DNA of 64,000 nt from Fluviicola sp. (GTDB lineage Bacteria; Bacteroidota; Bacteroidia; Flavobacteriales_D; Crocinitomicaceae), in the NCBI GenBank assembly GCA_017983675.1, contig JAGOAZ010000003.1, forward strand, positions 160,719-224,718, read 5' to 3'. The translations under genes were made by a program, and so were the position numbers. The notes beneath the pieces were generated by a model. It searched no databases. It was given only the letters and a program-made list of their open reading frames with translations, and had not been told where the DNA came from. Of the stretch, positions 15,678 to 26,900 are shown one piece after another; position 1 is the first letter of the stretch, and every line of letters begins with the position of its first letter.

Positions 15678-16865
15678 ATGGCTAAGGAAAATTTTAATCG
15701 TTCTAAACCACACGTTAACATTGGAACAATTGGTCACGTTGACCACGGTAAAACTACATTGACAGCTGCTATCTCTAGTGTATTGGCTTCAAAAGGTTTG
15801 GCTGCTGTTCGCGATTTCTCGTCTATTGACAACGCTCCAGAGGAAAAAGAGCGTGGTATCACAATTAATACTTCGCACATTGAGTACGAAACTACTAACC
15901 GTCACTACGCACACGTTGACTGTCCAGGTCACGCGGATTACGTAAAGAACATGGTTACGGGTGCTGCTCAAATGGACGGAGCTATCTTAGTTGTTGCTGC
16001 AACAGATGGTCCAATGCCACAAACGCGTGAGCACATCTTATTAGGTCGCCAAGTAGGTGTTCCTCGTATGGTTGTTTTCATGAACAAAGTAGACATGGTT
16101 GACGACGCTGAGTTGTTAGAGCTTGTTGAAATGGAAATTCGTGAATTATTATCGTTCTACGACTATGATGGTGACAATGCACCAGTTATTCAAGGTTCAG
16201 CATTAGGTGCTTTGAACGGAGAAGCTGAGTGGGTTGCTAAAATCGATGAGTTGATGGATGCAGTTGATACTTACATTGAATTACCTCCACGTGATGTTGA
16301 TAAAAACTTCTTGATGCCAGTAGAGGATGTATTTACGATTACAGGTCGTGGTACAGTTGCTACAGGTCGTATTGAGACAGGAGTAATCAACTCAGGTGAG
16401 CCAGTTGAGATCTTAGGAATGGGTGAAGAGAAATTAACTTCAACTGTTACAGGAGTAGAGATGTTCCGTAAAATCTTAGATCGTGGTGAAGCAGGAGATA
16501 ACGTAGGTTTATTATTACGTGGTATTGAGAAAACTCAAATCAAACGTGGTATGGTTATCTGTAAACCAGGTTCAGCGAAACCTCATGCAGATTTCAAAGC
16601 TGAGATCTATGTATTGAAAAAAGAAGAAGGTGGACGTCACACTCCATTCCATAACAAATACCGTCCTCAATTTTACTTCCGTACAACGGATGTAACTGGT
16701 GAGATTTTCTTAACAGACGGACGTGAAATGGTAATGCCAGGTGATAACGTTACAATTACTGTAAAATTAATCGTTCCTGTAGTAATGGACAAAGGTTTAC
16801 GTTTCGCTATCCGCGAAGGTGGACGTACTGTTGGTGCTGGTCAGGTTACTGAATTAATCGGTTAA
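15678..16865 (+). CDS. tuf: translation elongation factor Tu
   Basis: This GTPase delivers aminoacyl-tRNA to the ribosome. The P-loop GHVDHGKT is at residues 19-26, the switch I RGITIN near 58, DCPGHADYV near 80 and NKVD near 135; domains 2 and 3 are complete, ending [15 protein letters not shown]. The 395-aa length is standard. It follows four tRNA genes in the order Thr-Tyr-Gly-Thr, the same order as before tufB in Escherichia coli, and precedes tRNA-Trp and secE. Gene dosage cannot be judged from this window. Confidence 0.98.
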   Translation: MAKENFNRSKPHVNIGTIGHVDHGKTTLTAAISSVLASKGLAAVRDFSSIDNAPEEKERGITINTSHIEYETTNRHYAHVDCPGHADYVKNMVTGAAQMDGAILVVAATDGPMPQTREHILLGRQVGVPRMVVFMNKVDMVDDAELLELVEMEIRELLSFYDYDGDNAPVIQGSALGALNGEAEWVAKIDELMDAVDTYIELPPRDVDKNFLMPVEDVFTITGRGTVATGRIETGVINSGEPVEILGMGEEKLTSTVTGVEMFRKILDRGEAGDNVGLLLRGIEKTQIKRGMVICKPGSAKPHADFKAEIYVLKKEEGGRHTPFHNKYRPQFYFRTTDVTGEIFLTDGREMVMPGDNVTITVKLIVPVVMDKGLRFAIREGGRTVGAGQVTELIG

Positions 16866-16884
16866 TCCCGAAAACATACAAATT

Positions 16885-16910
16885 AAAAGGGGAGTTTTGC
16901 TCCCCTTTTT
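16885..16910 (+). terminator. intrinsic terminator of tuf
   Basis: AAAAGGGGAG and CTCCCCTTTT form a perfect 10-bp stem around the loop TTTTG, ending in a T run. It lies only 4 nt before the next tRNA, so part of the transcription may read through. Confidence 0.88.
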
Positions 16911-16914
16911 ACAC

Positions 16915-16987
16915 ACGGGTGTAGCTCAGCTGGTAGAGTAGTGGTTTCCAAAACCATTGGTCGTGGGTTCGATCCCTACCGCCCGTG
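16915..16987 (+). tRNA. tRNA-Trp (anticodon CCA)
   Basis: Acceptor strands ACGGGTG and CGCCCGT pair (one T-G wobble) and the discriminator is G, usual for Trp. The anticodon loop TTCCAAA gives CCA. The tRNA-Trp then secE order is common in bacteria. Confidence 0.95.
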
Positions 16988-17005
16988 CAAAAAATAAGAA
17001 GTGCT

Positions 17006-17227
17006 GTGTCAAAGTTTAAAAATTACATCAATGAAACTGTAACTGAGATGACTCAGAATGTTTCATGGCCAACTTGGAAAGAATTGCAAAGTAACGCGCT
17101 AATTGTAGTAGTAGCGTCTTTGATTTTTGCATTATTGGTGTTCGCGATGGATTCTGCTTTTGGAATTACTCCAAGCAAAGACGCATCGTGGAAAGGTATT
17201 GTTGGTTTTATCTACTCTTTCTTATAA
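17006..17227 (+). CDS. secE: preprotein translocase subunit SecE
   Basis: The 73-aa protein has the SecE core: an amphipathic stretch with VTEMTQNVSWPTWKELQ and one transmembrane helix ALIVVVASLIFALLVFAMD. It stabilises SecY in the inner-membrane translocon. The start is taken as the GTG at 17006, whose product begins SKFKNYINE; an earlier GTG at 16985 overlaps the tRNA-Trp 3' end and is not credible. The gene starts only 18 nt after the tRNA, so its mRNA 5' end may be made by tRNA 3' processing. Confidence 0.88.
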   Translation: MSKFKNYINETVTEMTQNVSWPTWKELQSNALIVVVASLIFALLVFAMDSAFGITPSKDASWKGIVGFIYSFL

Positions 17228-17237
17228 TTAAGGTATA

Positions 17238-17789
17238 ATGGGTGATATTAAAAAACGTTGGTACGTCGTTCGTGCTGTGAGCGGGAAAGAAAAAAAGGTC
17301 AAAGAATATCTTGATCTAGAAATTTCTCGTTTAAAATTGGACGATTTTGTAGCGCAAGTTCTAATTCCAACTGAGAAAGTTTTCCAAATCAGAAATGGAA
17401 AAAAAATCTCAAAAGAAAAAGCATATTTACCAGGTTACGTTTTAATAGAAGCGGCTCTTTTAGGAGAAGTTCCTCACGTAATTAAAGGTATCCCAAATGT
17501 AATTGGATTCTTAGGCGCTGAAAAAGGCGGTGAACCGCTTCCAATGCGTTTGTCTGAAGTAAACCGTATTTTAGGTAAAGTTGATGAACTTTCTGAATCA
17601 GAAGAGGAAATGAAAATTCCGTTTGTGGTTGGAGAGTCTGTTAAAGTTATCGACGGTCCATTTAACAATTTCTCTGGTGTTATTGATGAAATCAATGAAG
17701 ACAAGAAGAAATTGAAAGTAATGGTTAAAATCTTCGGACGTAAAAACCTTCTCGAACTTAGCTACATGCAAGTCGAAAAAGAAGGATAA
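17238..17789 (+). CDS. nusG: transcription termination/antitermination factor NusG
   Basis: NusG binds the RNA polymerase clamp to suppress pausing and links transcription to Rho or ribosomes. The NGN domain begins KKRWYVVRAVSGKEKKV and contains YLPGYVLIEA. The KOW motif PFVVGESVKVIDGPFNNFSG is at about residues 128-147. The length is 183 aa. It sits between secE and rplK as in most bacteria. Confidence 0.96.
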   Translation: MGDIKKRWYVVRAVSGKEKKVKEYLDLEISRLKLDDFVAQVLIPTEKVFQIRNGKKISKEKAYLPGYVLIEAALLGEVPHVIKGIPNVIGFLGAEKGGEPLPMRLSEVNRILGKVDELSESEEEMKIPFVVGESVKVIDGPFNNFSGVIDEINEDKKKLKVMVKIFGRKNLLELSYMQVEKEG

Positions 17790-17801
17790 TTTGTATTAAC
17801 C

Positions 17802-17854
17802 GCAGAAGTGAGCGCAATGATTAAAGCTTCCCATTCATGCTCACGTTTGACTGC
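17802..17854 (+). promoter_or_regulatory. structured leader before rplK-rplA
   Basis: In the 80-nt gap after nusG, GTGAGC (17808-17813) pairs with GCTCAC (17839-17844). An inner ATGA/TCAT pair is separated by a GCA bulge, and outer GCAG/CTGC strands flank the structure. Ribosomal protein L1 represses its own L11-L1 operon through a leader structure in other bacteria, so this may be an L1 target. It ends 15 nt before the rplK start. Confidence 0.45.
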
Positions 17855-17869
17855 ATAATTTAAATAACA

Positions 17870-18316
17870 ATGGCTAAAGAAGTAGCAGCATTGATCAAAT
17901 TACAGATCAAAGGTGGTCAAGCCAATCCAGCTCCTCCAGTTGGTCCTGCACTAGGTGCAAAAGGGGTCAACATTATGGAATTCTGCAAGCAGTATAATGC
18001 TCGTACGCAGGACAAGCCAGGAAAGGTATTACCATGTGTGATTACTGTTTACAGTGACAAGTCGTTTGACTTCGTTATCAAAACTCCTCCAGCAGCAGTG
18101 CAAATTATCGACAGTGTGAAGTTGAAAAAAGGATCATCTGAACCCAACAAAAGTAAAGTTGGATCAATGTCTTGGGATCAAATTCGTGTTATCGCTGAAG
18201 ACAAAATGCCTGACATGAACTGTTTTACAGTTGATGCAGCAATGACTATGATTGCAGGAACAGCTCGTAGTATGGGTGTAACCGTAAAAGGTGGTGATGC
18301 ACCAGTAATTAAATAA
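17870..18316 (+). CDS. rplK: 50S ribosomal protein L11
   Basis: The 148-aa protein carries the uL11 N-terminal domain with the proline-rich [20 protein letters not shown] motif and the RNA-binding C-terminal domain ending [11 protein letters not shown]. It is part of the GTPase-associated centre and is needed for stringent-response sensing by RelA. It is followed 11 nt later by rplA. Confidence 0.97.
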   Translation: MAKEVAALIKLQIKGGQANPAPPVGPALGAKGVNIMEFCKQYNARTQDKPGKVLPCVITVYSDKSFDFVIKTPPAAVQIIDSVKLKKGSSEPNKSKVGSMSWDQIRVIAEDKMPDMNCFTVDAAMTMIAGTARSMGVTVKGGDAPVIK

Positions 18317-18327
18317 CCGTATACGTC

Positions 18328-19023
18328 ATGGGAAGAATTTCTAAAAAAAGAAAAGAGGTATTAGCTAAGTTCGATCTTACTAAACCTTACACCTTGGTTG
18401 AAGCGTGTGACTTAGTTAAAAATATTACGACAACGAAATTTGATGCCTCAGTTGACATCAGCGTTCGTTTAGGAGTTGATCCACGTAAAGCGAATCAAAT
18501 GGTTCGTGGTACCGTTGCATTACCTCATGGTACTGGAAAGGATGTACGCGTATTAGTATTGTGTACACCGGACAAAGAAGCAGAGGCAAAAGCAGCAGGT
18601 GCTGATTTCGTAGGATTGGACGAATTCATCGACAAAATCAAAAGTGGTTGGACAGACATCGACGTAATTATTACAATGCCTTCAGTTATGGGTAAAGTAG
18701 GAGCCTTAGGACGTATTTTAGGTCCAAGAGGGTTAATGCCAAATCCAAAAACAGGTACAGTAACAATGGAAGTTGGTAAAGCTGTTGAAGAAGTTAAAGC
18801 TGGTAAAATTGACTTTAAAGTTGATAAGTACGGTAACATTCACTCTTCAATCGGTAAATCTAGTTTCGAAGGAACTAAAATCCGTGAGAATGCATTTGAA
18901 TTGATCCAACAATTAATCAAATTAAAGCCATCAGCTGCAAAAGGTACTTACATTAAAAGTATCTTCATCAGTTCTACAATGTCTCCAAGCATCCAAATTG
19001 ATGCTAAGTCTGTTGTAGCTTAA
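18328..19023 (+). CDS. rplA: 50S ribosomal protein L1
   Basis: The 231-aa protein shows the uL1 signature region [20 protein letters not shown] followed by [13 protein letters not shown] at about residues 112-145. It forms the L1 stalk at the ribosomal E site and is a classic autorepressor of the L11 operon. The gap to rplJ is only 12 nt, so L10 has no room for a separate leader there. Confidence 0.97.
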   Translation: MGRISKKRKEVLAKFDLTKPYTLVEACDLVKNITTTKFDASVDISVRLGVDPRKANQMVRGTVALPHGTGKDVRVLVLCTPDKEAEAKAAGADFVGLDEFIDKIKSGWTDIDVIITMPSVMGKVGALGRILGPRGLMPNPKTGTVTMEVGKAVEEVKAGKIDFKVDKYGNIHSSIGKSSFEGTKIRENAFELIQQLIKLKPSAAKGTYIKSIFISSTMSPSIQIDAKSVVA

Positions 19024-19035
19024 TAATCTTGAAAT

Positions 19036-19557
19036 ATGAATAAAGATAATAAAGCACAGTACATTGAAGATCTTGCATCTGAGTTAACTCAGGCAAATAT
19101 CTTCTATCTTGCAGATACAGCTGACTTATCAGTAGAAACAATCAACCAATTACGTCGTCGTTGTTTTCAACAAGGTATTACACTACGTGTAGTGAAAAAT
19201 ACATTGTTAGCAAAAGCGATGGATCGTGTTGAAGGTAGAAATTACGACAACTTAGCATCCGTGTTAAGTGGTCCGACAGCTATCATTTTCTCTGAAGTAG
19301 GAAATGCTCCTGCAAAATTAATTAAGGAATTTCGTAAGAAAAATGCTAAGCCAGTTCTTAAAGGAGCTTACATTGAAGAAGCAATCTTTATTGGTGATAA
19401 CCAATTAGATGCGCTAGAAGCAATCAAGTCTCGTGAAGAGTTAATTGGTGACATCATTGGATTGTTACAAAGCCCAGCTAAAAATGTTATTTCTGGCCTT
19501 ACAAGTGGCGGATCTAAAATTGCTGGAATCCTTAAAACGCTCGAAGAACGAGCATAA
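19036..19557 (+). CDS. rplJ: 50S ribosomal protein L10
   Basis: The 173-aa uL10 protein forms the base of the ribosomal stalk that carries L7/L12 dimers. Recognisable parts are FYLADTADLSVETINQLRRRC, VVKNTLLAKAM and GPTAIIFSEVGNAPAKLIKEF. The C-terminal helix, which binds L7/L12, ends IAGILKTLEERA. Confidence 0.96.
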   Translation: MNKDNKAQYIEDLASELTQANIFYLADTADLSVETINQLRRRCFQQGITLRVVKNTLLAKAMDRVEGRNYDNLASVLSGPTAIIFSEVGNAPAKLIKEFRKKNAKPVLKGAYIEEAIFIGDNQLDALEAIKSREELIGDIIGLLQSPAKNVISGLTSGGSKIAGILKTLEERA

Positions 19558-19596
19558 TAAACAAATTATTTAAGAACCTTTTTAAATTTAATAAAA

Positions 19597-19971
19597 ATGG
19601 CTGATTTAAAACAAATCGCAGAAACGCTAGTAAACCTTACAGTAAAAGAAGTTAACGAACTAGCTACAATCTTGAAAGACGAGTACGGTATTGAGCCTGC
19701 TGCTGCTGCTCCAGTTATGATGGCTGGTGGTGCTGCTGCTGGTGAAGCTGCTGCTGAAAAAACTGAATTTGACGTTATCTTGAAAGCAGGTGGTGCTAAC
19801 AAGTTAGCTGTAGTTAAATTAGTGAAAGAATTAACTGGAAACGGTTTGAAAGAATCTAAAGACATCGTTGACGGTGCACCTGCTACATTGAAAGAAGGTG
19901 TTTCTAAAGACGAAGCTGAAGGTCTTAAAAAATCTCTAGAAGAAGCTGGTGCTGAAGTAGAGATCAAGTAA
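19597..19971 (+). CDS. rplL: 50S ribosomal protein L7/L12
   Basis: The 124-aa acidic protein has an N-terminal dimerisation helix, an alanine-rich hinge ([20 protein letters not shown]) and the conserved C-terminal domain [37 protein letters not shown], reported here in pieces. It recruits translational GTPases. A strong RNA hairpin follows before rpoB. Confidence 0.97.
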   Translation: MADLKQIAETLVNLTVKEVNELATILKDEYGIEPAAAAPVMMAGGAAAGEAAAEKTEFDVILKAGGANKLAVVKLVKELTGNGLKESKDIVDGAPATLKEGVSKDEAEGLKKSLEEAGAEVEIK

Positions 19972-19987
19972 TTTATTACTTATTTAC

Positions 19988-20028
19988 ACAGGAAAGGTGT
20001 CCGTCAATAGACGGATGCCTTAACCTGT
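19988..20028 (+). promoter_or_regulatory. long hairpin between rplL and rpoB
   Basis: ACAGG, AAGG and TGTCCGTC pair in order with GACGGATG, CCTT and CCTGT. The stem is nearly continuous (about 17 bp with two wobbles and one mismatch) around the loop AATA. It has no T tract, so it is not a simple terminator. In E. coli the same spacer holds an attenuator and an RNase III site that lower rpoBC relative to ribosomal protein mRNA. Confidence 0.7.
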
Positions 20029-20078
20029 TTTGAGCATTTAGCTAAAAAAGTCCTTTTCTCAATTAAATTTATTTAGCC

Positions 20079-23000
20079 TTGGCAACAACAAGCAATACAT
20101 CAACGAGAATTAATTTTGCATCAAGCAAAAATCAGTTCGCATATCCAGATTTTTTGGATATTCAGCTTAAATCCTTCCAGGAGTTTTTCCAATTGGAAAC
20201 TACCCCTGAAAATCGTGAAAGCGAAGGATTGTACAAGGTATTTGCGGAGAATTTCCCAATTACTGACACACGAAATCAATTCGTGTTGGAGTTCCTCGAT
20301 TATTTTATCGACCCTCCACGTTACACTATCGAAGAGTGTATCGAACGTGGCTTGACTTATAGCGTTCCGCTTAAAGCCAAATTAAAATTGTACTGTACAG
20401 ACCCAGAGCACGAAGATTTTGAAACAATCGTGCAAGACGTGTATTTAGGAACAATTCCTTACATGACACCAAAAGGTTCATTCGTAATCAATGGTGCTGA
20501 GCGAGTTATTGTATCTCAATTACACCGTTCACCTGGAGTTTTCTTCGGTCAAAGTAGACATGCAAACGGTACGAAATTGTACTCTGCACGTGTCATTCCT
20601 TTCAAAGGATCTTGGATCGAATTTGCAACGGACATCAACAGCGTAATGTATGCTTACATCGATCGTAAGAAAAAATTGCCTGTTACTACATTGTTCCGTG
20701 CAATTGGTTATGAAACTGACAAAGATATTTTAGAAATATTCGGTCTTGCTGATGAAGTAAAGGCTAACAAGGCAAACTTGAAAAAATGTGTAGGTAGAAG
20801 ACTAGCTGCTCGTGTATTGAAGTCTTGGATTGAGGACTTTGGAGACGAAGATACAGGAGAAGTTGTTTCTATTGAACGTAATGAAGTGATCTTGGATCGT
20901 GAAACAATTTTGGAAGATTTCCATATTGATTTAATCATTGATGCAGGTGTGAAAACAATCATCTTCCACAAAGAAGATGCTAATACTGCAGATTACACGA
21001 TCATTTACAATACCTTACAAAAAGATACATCAAACTCTGAAAAAGAGGCTGTTGAACATATCTATCGCCAATTACGTAATGCAGAACCACCTGATTATGA
21101 GACTGCAAAAAGTGTATTTGAGAAATTATTCTTCTCAGATGCTCGTTACGATTTAGGTGAAGTAGGTCGTTACAGAATGAATAAAAAATTGAATATCGAT
21201 AGTTCGGAAGCATCAAGAGTGCTTACAAAACACGATATTTTATCGATTATTAAATATTTAATTGAATTGATCAACTCCAAAGCGGATGTTGATGATATCG
21301 ATCACTTGTCTAATCGTCGTGTTAGAACAGTTGGAGAACAATTGTACTCTCAATTTGGAGTTGGTTTAGCTCGTATGGCTAGAACAATTCGTGAGCGTAT
21401 GAATGTTCGTGATAATGAAGTCTTTACTCCTATTGACTTGATTAATGCGAAAACGTTATCATCAGTTATCAATTCGTTCTTTGGAACAAATCAGTTGTCA
21501 CAATTTATGGATCAGACAAATCCGCTTTCTGAGGTAACTCACAAGCGTCGTTTGTCTGCACTTGGACCAGGTGGACTTTCTCGTGAAAGAGCAGGGTTCG
21601 AGGTTCGTGACGTTCACTACACGCACTACGGTCGTTTGTGTACAATTGAAACACCAGAGGGACCAAACATTGGTTTGATTTCTTCATTGTGTGTATTCGC
21701 GAAAGTAAATAAATTAGGATTTATCGAAACTCCTTATAGAGCAGTTGATAATGGTAAAGTAGCAATTCAATCTGAACCAGTTTATTTAACGGCAGAGGAA
21801 GAAGATGCTAAAATGATTGCACAAGCAAATGCGATTATTGATGACAAAGGTAATTTCTTATCGGATGTAGTAAAAGCTCGTTACGAAGGTGATTTCCCAG
21901 TTGTTAAACCAAATGATTTGCATTTAATGGACGTTGGAGCGAATCAAATTGCTTCAATTGCAGCATCTTCTATTCCATTCTTGGAGCATGATGATGCCAA
22001 CCGTGCATTGATGGGATCGAACATGCAGCGTCAAGCTGTTCCTTTATTGAAACCACAATCTCCAATTGTTGGTACAGGTATCGAGCGTTTGGTTGCTCGT
22101 GACTCTCGTGTATTGATTAATGCAGAAGGTCCAGGTGTTGTTGAATACGTTGATGCAAACGAAATTGTAATTCGTTACGATTGGTCATCAGAAGATAAAT
22201 TGGTAAGTTTTGATAGTGAAGTAACACGTTACGGATTAACAAAATTCCAAAAAACAAATCAAAGTACTACAATTAACTTGAAACCAATCGTTCGCAAAGG
22301 TGATCGTATTGATAAAGGTCAAGTTCTTTGTGAAGGTTATGCTACACAAGGAGGTGAACTAGCTTTAGGTCAAAACTTAAAAGTTGCGTTCATGCCTTGG
22401 AAAGGATATAACTTCGAGGATGCGATTGTGATTTCTGAGCGTGTTGTACGTGATGATATCTTCACATCTATTCACATTGATGAGTACGCATTAGAAGTTC
22501 GTGATACGAAACGTGGAATGGAAGAATTAACTTCTGATATTCCAAATGTATCAGAAGAAGCGACGAAGGACTTAGATGAAAATGGATTAATTCGTATTGG
22601 AGCTGAAATCAAAGAAGGTGATATCTTAATTGGTAAAATCACTCCAAAAGGTGAAACTGATCCATCTCCAGAAGAGAAATTATTACGTGCAATCTTTGGT
22701 GATAAAGCAGGTGATGTGAAAGATGCATCATTGAAAGCTGGTCCATCATTGAGAGGTGTTGTAATTGAGAAAAAATTATTCTCTCGTGCAATCAAGGATC
22801 GTAAATCAAAAGCACAAGACAAACCAGTATTGGAAGTGTTGGATGCTGAATACGAAAAAGATTACGCTGAGTTGAAAGAAAAATTAGCAGATAAGTTGTT
22901 AGCGGTATTAGGCGAACATAAATCGGCTGGAGTTTTCAATAATTTCAAAGAAGAAATCATTAAAAAAGGTACGAAATTCGCTCATAAGAATTTGTTAGCT

Positions 23001-23891
23001 ATTGATTATACAATTGCAAATCCAATGAATTGGACTGCAGATGAGCATATCAATGCATTAGTTAGTCGTGTGTTGCATAACTTCACGATCAAAGCAAATG
23101 ACTTATTAGGAATTTATAAACGTAAAAAATTCCATATTTCAGTAGGAGACGAATTGCCAGCAGGTATCGTTAAAATGGCTAAAGTTTATGTCGCTAAGAA
23201 ACGTAAGTTGAAAGTAGGTGATAAAATGGCTGGACGTCACGGTAACAAAGGTATCGTTGCAAACATTGTTCGTGCTGAAGACATGCCATTCTTGGAAGAC
23301 GGAACACCAGTTGATATCGTATTGAATCCACTAGGGGTACCATCTCGTATGAACTTGGGTCAGATTTATGAAACAGTTCTTGGTTGGGCTGGTGATAAAT
23401 TAGGAGTTAAGTTTGCTACACCAATTTTTGACGGTGCTAAACCATCAGAAATTAATGATTGGACGGACAAAGCAGGTGTTCCACGTTCAGGTAAAACTTA
23501 CTTGTACGATGGTGGAACAGGAGATCGTTTTGATCAACCAGCTACTGTAGGTATCATTTACATGTTGAAATTATCTCACATGGTTGATGATAAAATGCAT
23601 GCTCGTTCTATCGGACCATACTCGTTAATTACGCAACAGCCATTAGGTGGTAAAGCGCAATTTGGAGGTCAACGTTTCGGTGAGATGGAGGTTTGGGCAT
23701 TAGAAGCATTTGGTGCAGCTAATATCCTACAAGAAATCTTAACTGTTAAATCGGATGATGTAATGGGTCGTGCGAAAGCATACGAAGCAATCGTTAAAGG
23801 AGATAACATTCCAGAACCAGGAATTCCTGAATCATTCAATGTATTGTTACATGAATTGAGAGGTCTTGGATTAAATGTTTCCATGGATTAA
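20079..23891 (+). CDS. rpoB: DNA-directed RNA polymerase subunit beta
   Basis: The 1270-aa beta subunit forms half of the RNA polymerase active cleft. The rifampicin-pocket region is intact ([20 protein letters not shown] then [10 protein letters not shown]), with the residues linked to sensitivity (equivalents of E. coli Q513, D516, H526, S531) unchanged. The C-terminal [18 protein letters not shown] module is complete. The start appears to be TTG at 20079 ([13 protein letters not shown]...), since no ATG or GTG fits before the conserved start; this is rare for a core gene and may limit translation. Confidence 0.97.
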   Translation: MATTSNTSTRINFASSKNQFAYPDFLDIQLKSFQEFFQLETTPENRESEGLYKVFAENFPITDTRNQFVLEFLDYFIDPPRYTIEECIERGLTYSVPLKAKLKLYCTDPEHEDFETIVQDVYLGTIPYMTPKGSFVINGAERVIVSQLHRSPGVFFGQSRHANGTKLYSARVIPFKGSWIEFATDINSVMYAYIDRKKKLPVTTLFRAIGYETDKDILEIFGLADEVKANKANLKKCVGRRLAARVLKSWIEDFGDEDTGEVVSIERNEVILDRETILEDFHIDLIIDAGVKTIIFHKEDANTADYTIIYNTLQKDTSNSEKEAVEHIYRQLRNAEPPDYETAKSVFEKLFFSDARYDLGEVGRYRMNKKLNIDSSEASRVLTKHDILSIIKYLIELINSKADVDDIDHLSNRRVRTVGEQLYSQFGVGLARMARTIRERMNVRDNEVFTPIDLINAKTLSSVINSFFGTNQLSQFMDQTNPLSEVTHKRRLSALGPGGLSRERAGFEVRDVHYTHYGRLCTIETPEGPNIGLISSLCVFAKVNKLGFIETPYRAVDNGKVAIQSEPVYLTAEEEDAKMIAQANAIIDDKGNFLSDVVKARYEGDFPVVKPNDLHLMDVGANQIASIAASSIPFLEHDDANRALMGSNMQRQAVPLLKPQSPIVGTGIERLVARDSRVLINAEGPGVVEYVDANEIVIRYDWSSEDKLVSFDSEVTRYGLTKFQKTNQSTTINLKPIVRKGDRIDKGQVLCEGYATQGGELALGQNLKVAFMPWKGYNFEDAIVISERVVRDDIFTSIHIDEYALEVRDTKRGMEELTSDIPNVSEEATKDLDENGLIRIGAEIKEGDILIGKITPKGETDPSPEEKLLRAIFGDKAGDVKDASLKAGPSLRGVVIEKKLFSRAIKDRKSKAQDKPVLEVLDAEYEKDYAELKEKLADKLLAVLGEHKSAGVFNNFKEEIIKKGTKFAHKNLLAIDYTIANPMNWTADEHINALVSRVLHNFTIKANDLLGIYKRKKFHISVGDELPAGIVKMAKVYVAKKRKLKVGDKMAGRHGNKGIVANIVRAEDMPFLEDGTPVDIVLNPLGVPSRMNLGQIYETVLGWAGDKLGVKFATPIFDGAKPSEINDWTDKAGVPRSGKTYLYDGGTGDRFDQPATVGIIYMLKLSHMVDDKMHARSIGPYSLITQQPLGGKAQFGGQRFGEMEVWALEAFGAANILQEILTVKSDDVMGRAKAYEAIVKGDNIPEPGIPESFNVLLHELRGLGLNVSMD

Positions 23892-23944
23892 TACTGACTT
23901 GGTCAGGAATTGAATTGTCGAATTGAATAAAAGAAAGTTATAAA

Positions 23945-26900
23945 ATGGCTTACAGAAAAGAAACACCGAAAAAACAAAGTAGCTTCAACAAGATTACGAT
24001 CTCGTTGGCTTCTCCTGAGGTGATACTCGAGCAATCAAGTGGTGAAGTGCTCAAGCCTGAAACAATCAACTATCGTACGTACAAACCGGAACGTGATGGA
24101 CTCTTTTGTGAGCGTATCTTCGGGCCAGTTAAGGACTACGAATGTCATTGTGGTAAATACAAACGTATCCGATACAAAGGAATCGTTTGTGACCGTTGTG
24201 GTGTTGAAGTAACAGAGAAGAAAGTTCGCCGTGAGCGAATGGGACACATTTCATTAGTTGTTCCTGTAGCTCATATTTGGTATTTCCGTTCGTTACCAAA
24301 CAAAATTGGTTACTTATTAGGATTACCTACTAAGAAGTTAGATCAAATTATCTATTACGAAAGATATGTTGTTATCCAAACGGGTATCGCAACGCATCTT
24401 GATGGTTCTTCGTTAACTGAAAAAGAATTCTTAACAGAAGAAGAATACCTAGATATTTTGGATACGCTTCCAAGAGAAAATCAATATTTAGAGGATACAG
24501 ATCCAAATAAATTCATCGCGAAAATGGGTGCGGAAGCACTTTACGATTTGTTGCGTAAAATGAATTTAGAGGAAATGTCGTATGCATTACGTCATCAAGC
24601 AAATACAGAAACTTCTGTTCAACGTAAACACGAAGCGTTAAAAAGATTACAAGTTGTTGAGGCAATGCGTGAATCTCAAACACGTATCGATAATCGTCCA
24701 GAATGGATGATCGTGAAAGTTGTTCCTGTTATTCCGCCTGAATTACGTCCACTAGTTCCATTAGATGGAGGTCGTTTTGCAACGTCAGATTTAAATGACT
24801 TATACCGTCGTGTAATCATCCGTAATAATCGTTTGAAACGTTTGATCGAAATCAAAGCGCCAGAAGTGATTTTGCGTAATGAGAAACGTATGTTACAAGA
24901 GTCTGTAGATTCATTGTTCGATAATTCACGTAAAGCATCAGCTGTTAAAACGGAATCAAATCGTCCATTGAAATCATTATCTGATTCATTGAAAGGTAAA
25001 CAAGGTCGTTTCCGTCAAAACTTATTAGGAAAACGTGTCGATTATTCAGCACGTTCAGTAATTGTTGTTGGACCAGATTTGAAATTACACGAATGTGGTT
25101 TACCAAAAGACATGGCTGCTGAGTTGTACAAACCGTTCATTATTCGTAAGATGATTGAGCGTGGAATTGTAAAAACAGTGAAGTCGGCTAAGAAAATTGT
25201 TGATCGCAAAGAACCAGTTGTTTGGGATATTCTTGAAAACGTATTAAAAGGTCACCCAGTTTTATTAAACCGTGCCCCTACGTTACACCGTTTAGGAATT
25301 CAAGCATTCCAACCAAAATTAATTGAAGGAAAAGCAATTCGTTTGCACCCGTTGGTAACAACAGCCTTCAATGCCGATTTTGATGGTGACCAGATGGCTG
25401 TTCACTTACCTTTAGGTAACGCAGCAATTTTGGAAGCTCAATTATTGATGTTGGCTTCTCATAATATCTTGAATCCAGCAAATGGAGCTCCGATTGCCGT
25501 TCCTTCACAGGATATGGTCTTGGGTCTTTATTACATCACAAAATCACGTACAAGTACACCAGAACATACAGTAAAAGGTGAGAACGGTATTTTCTATTCT
25601 CCAGAAGAAGTTATTATTGCTAATAACGAAGGGAAATTAGATTTACACGCACCGATTAAAGTAAAATCGTATGATTTGAACTTCGATGGAGTTCCTGAAT
25701 TACGTATGATTGATACGACTTGTGGTCGTGTATTATTCAATGAAGTTGTTCCAAGAGAAGTAGGTTTTATAAACGACGTCTTAACGAAAAAAGCATTGCG
25801 TGATATTATTGGACACGTTTTGAAAACTTGTGGAACTGCAAAAACTGCAAAATTCTTAGATGATATCAAAGAATTGGGTTACACAATGGCCTTCAAAGGT
25901 GGTTTGTCATTCAACTTGGATCACATTATTATTCCGAAAGAAAAAGAAATTTTAGTTGCTAAAGCTGAAACGGAAGTGAAAGAAGTAATGGCAAATTACA
26001 ACATGGGTCTTATCACGAATAATGAGCGTTACAACCAAATTATTGATATCTGGACGCATACAAACTCACGTTTGACAAATACGTTGATGGATCAATTGAA
26101 AAACGATAACCAAGGGTTCAACTCCATCTATATGATGTTTGACTCTGGAGCTCGTGGATCGAAAGAACAAATCCGTCAGTTATCTGGTATGCGTGGATTG
26201 ATGGCGAAACCACAAAAATCTGGAGCTTCAGCACAAGAAATTATTGAAAATCCAATTCTTTCTAACTTTAAAGAAGGACTTTCGATTCTTGAGTACTTTA
26301 TCTCTACTCACGGTGCGCGTAAAGGTTTGGCCGATACAGCATTGAAAACTGCCGATGCGGGTTACTTGACTCGTCGTTTGGTGGATGTTGCACAAGATGT
26401 TGTTATTAACGTAGACGATTGTGGAACATTAAGAGGTTTAGTTGCTACTTCATTGAAGAAAAATGATGATGTTGTAGAACCATTGAATGATCGTATTGTT
26501 GGTCGTACATCGGTTCACGATATTTACCACCCAGAAACGGAGGCATTAATTGTTGAAGCTGGTGAGTTGATTACAGATGCTGTAGCTGATGAAATCGATA
26601 ACGCAGGAATTGAGGAAGTTGAAATCCGTTCGGTATTAACGTGTGAAATGCGCCGAGGTGTTTGTTCTAAATGTTACGGAAGAAACTTAGCGACACACAG
26701 ACCAGCTCAAAATGGTGATGCTGTTGGAGTTGTTGCTGCTCAATCAATTGGTGAGCCAGGTACACAGTTGACATTACGTACATTCCACGTTGGGGGTACT
26801 GCATCGAACATTGCTGATGAGTCTGATATGAAAGCGAAAGCTTCTGGTTCATTAGAAATTGATGAGTTACGTACGATTCAACGTAAAGCAGCTGATGGAA

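Noticed and set aside
20079-23891. Rifampicin-resistance substitutions in rpoB
   Set aside because: The residues equivalent to E. coli Q513, D516, H526 and S531 are unchanged; the Thr at position 518 and Leu at position 530 look like natural variation.
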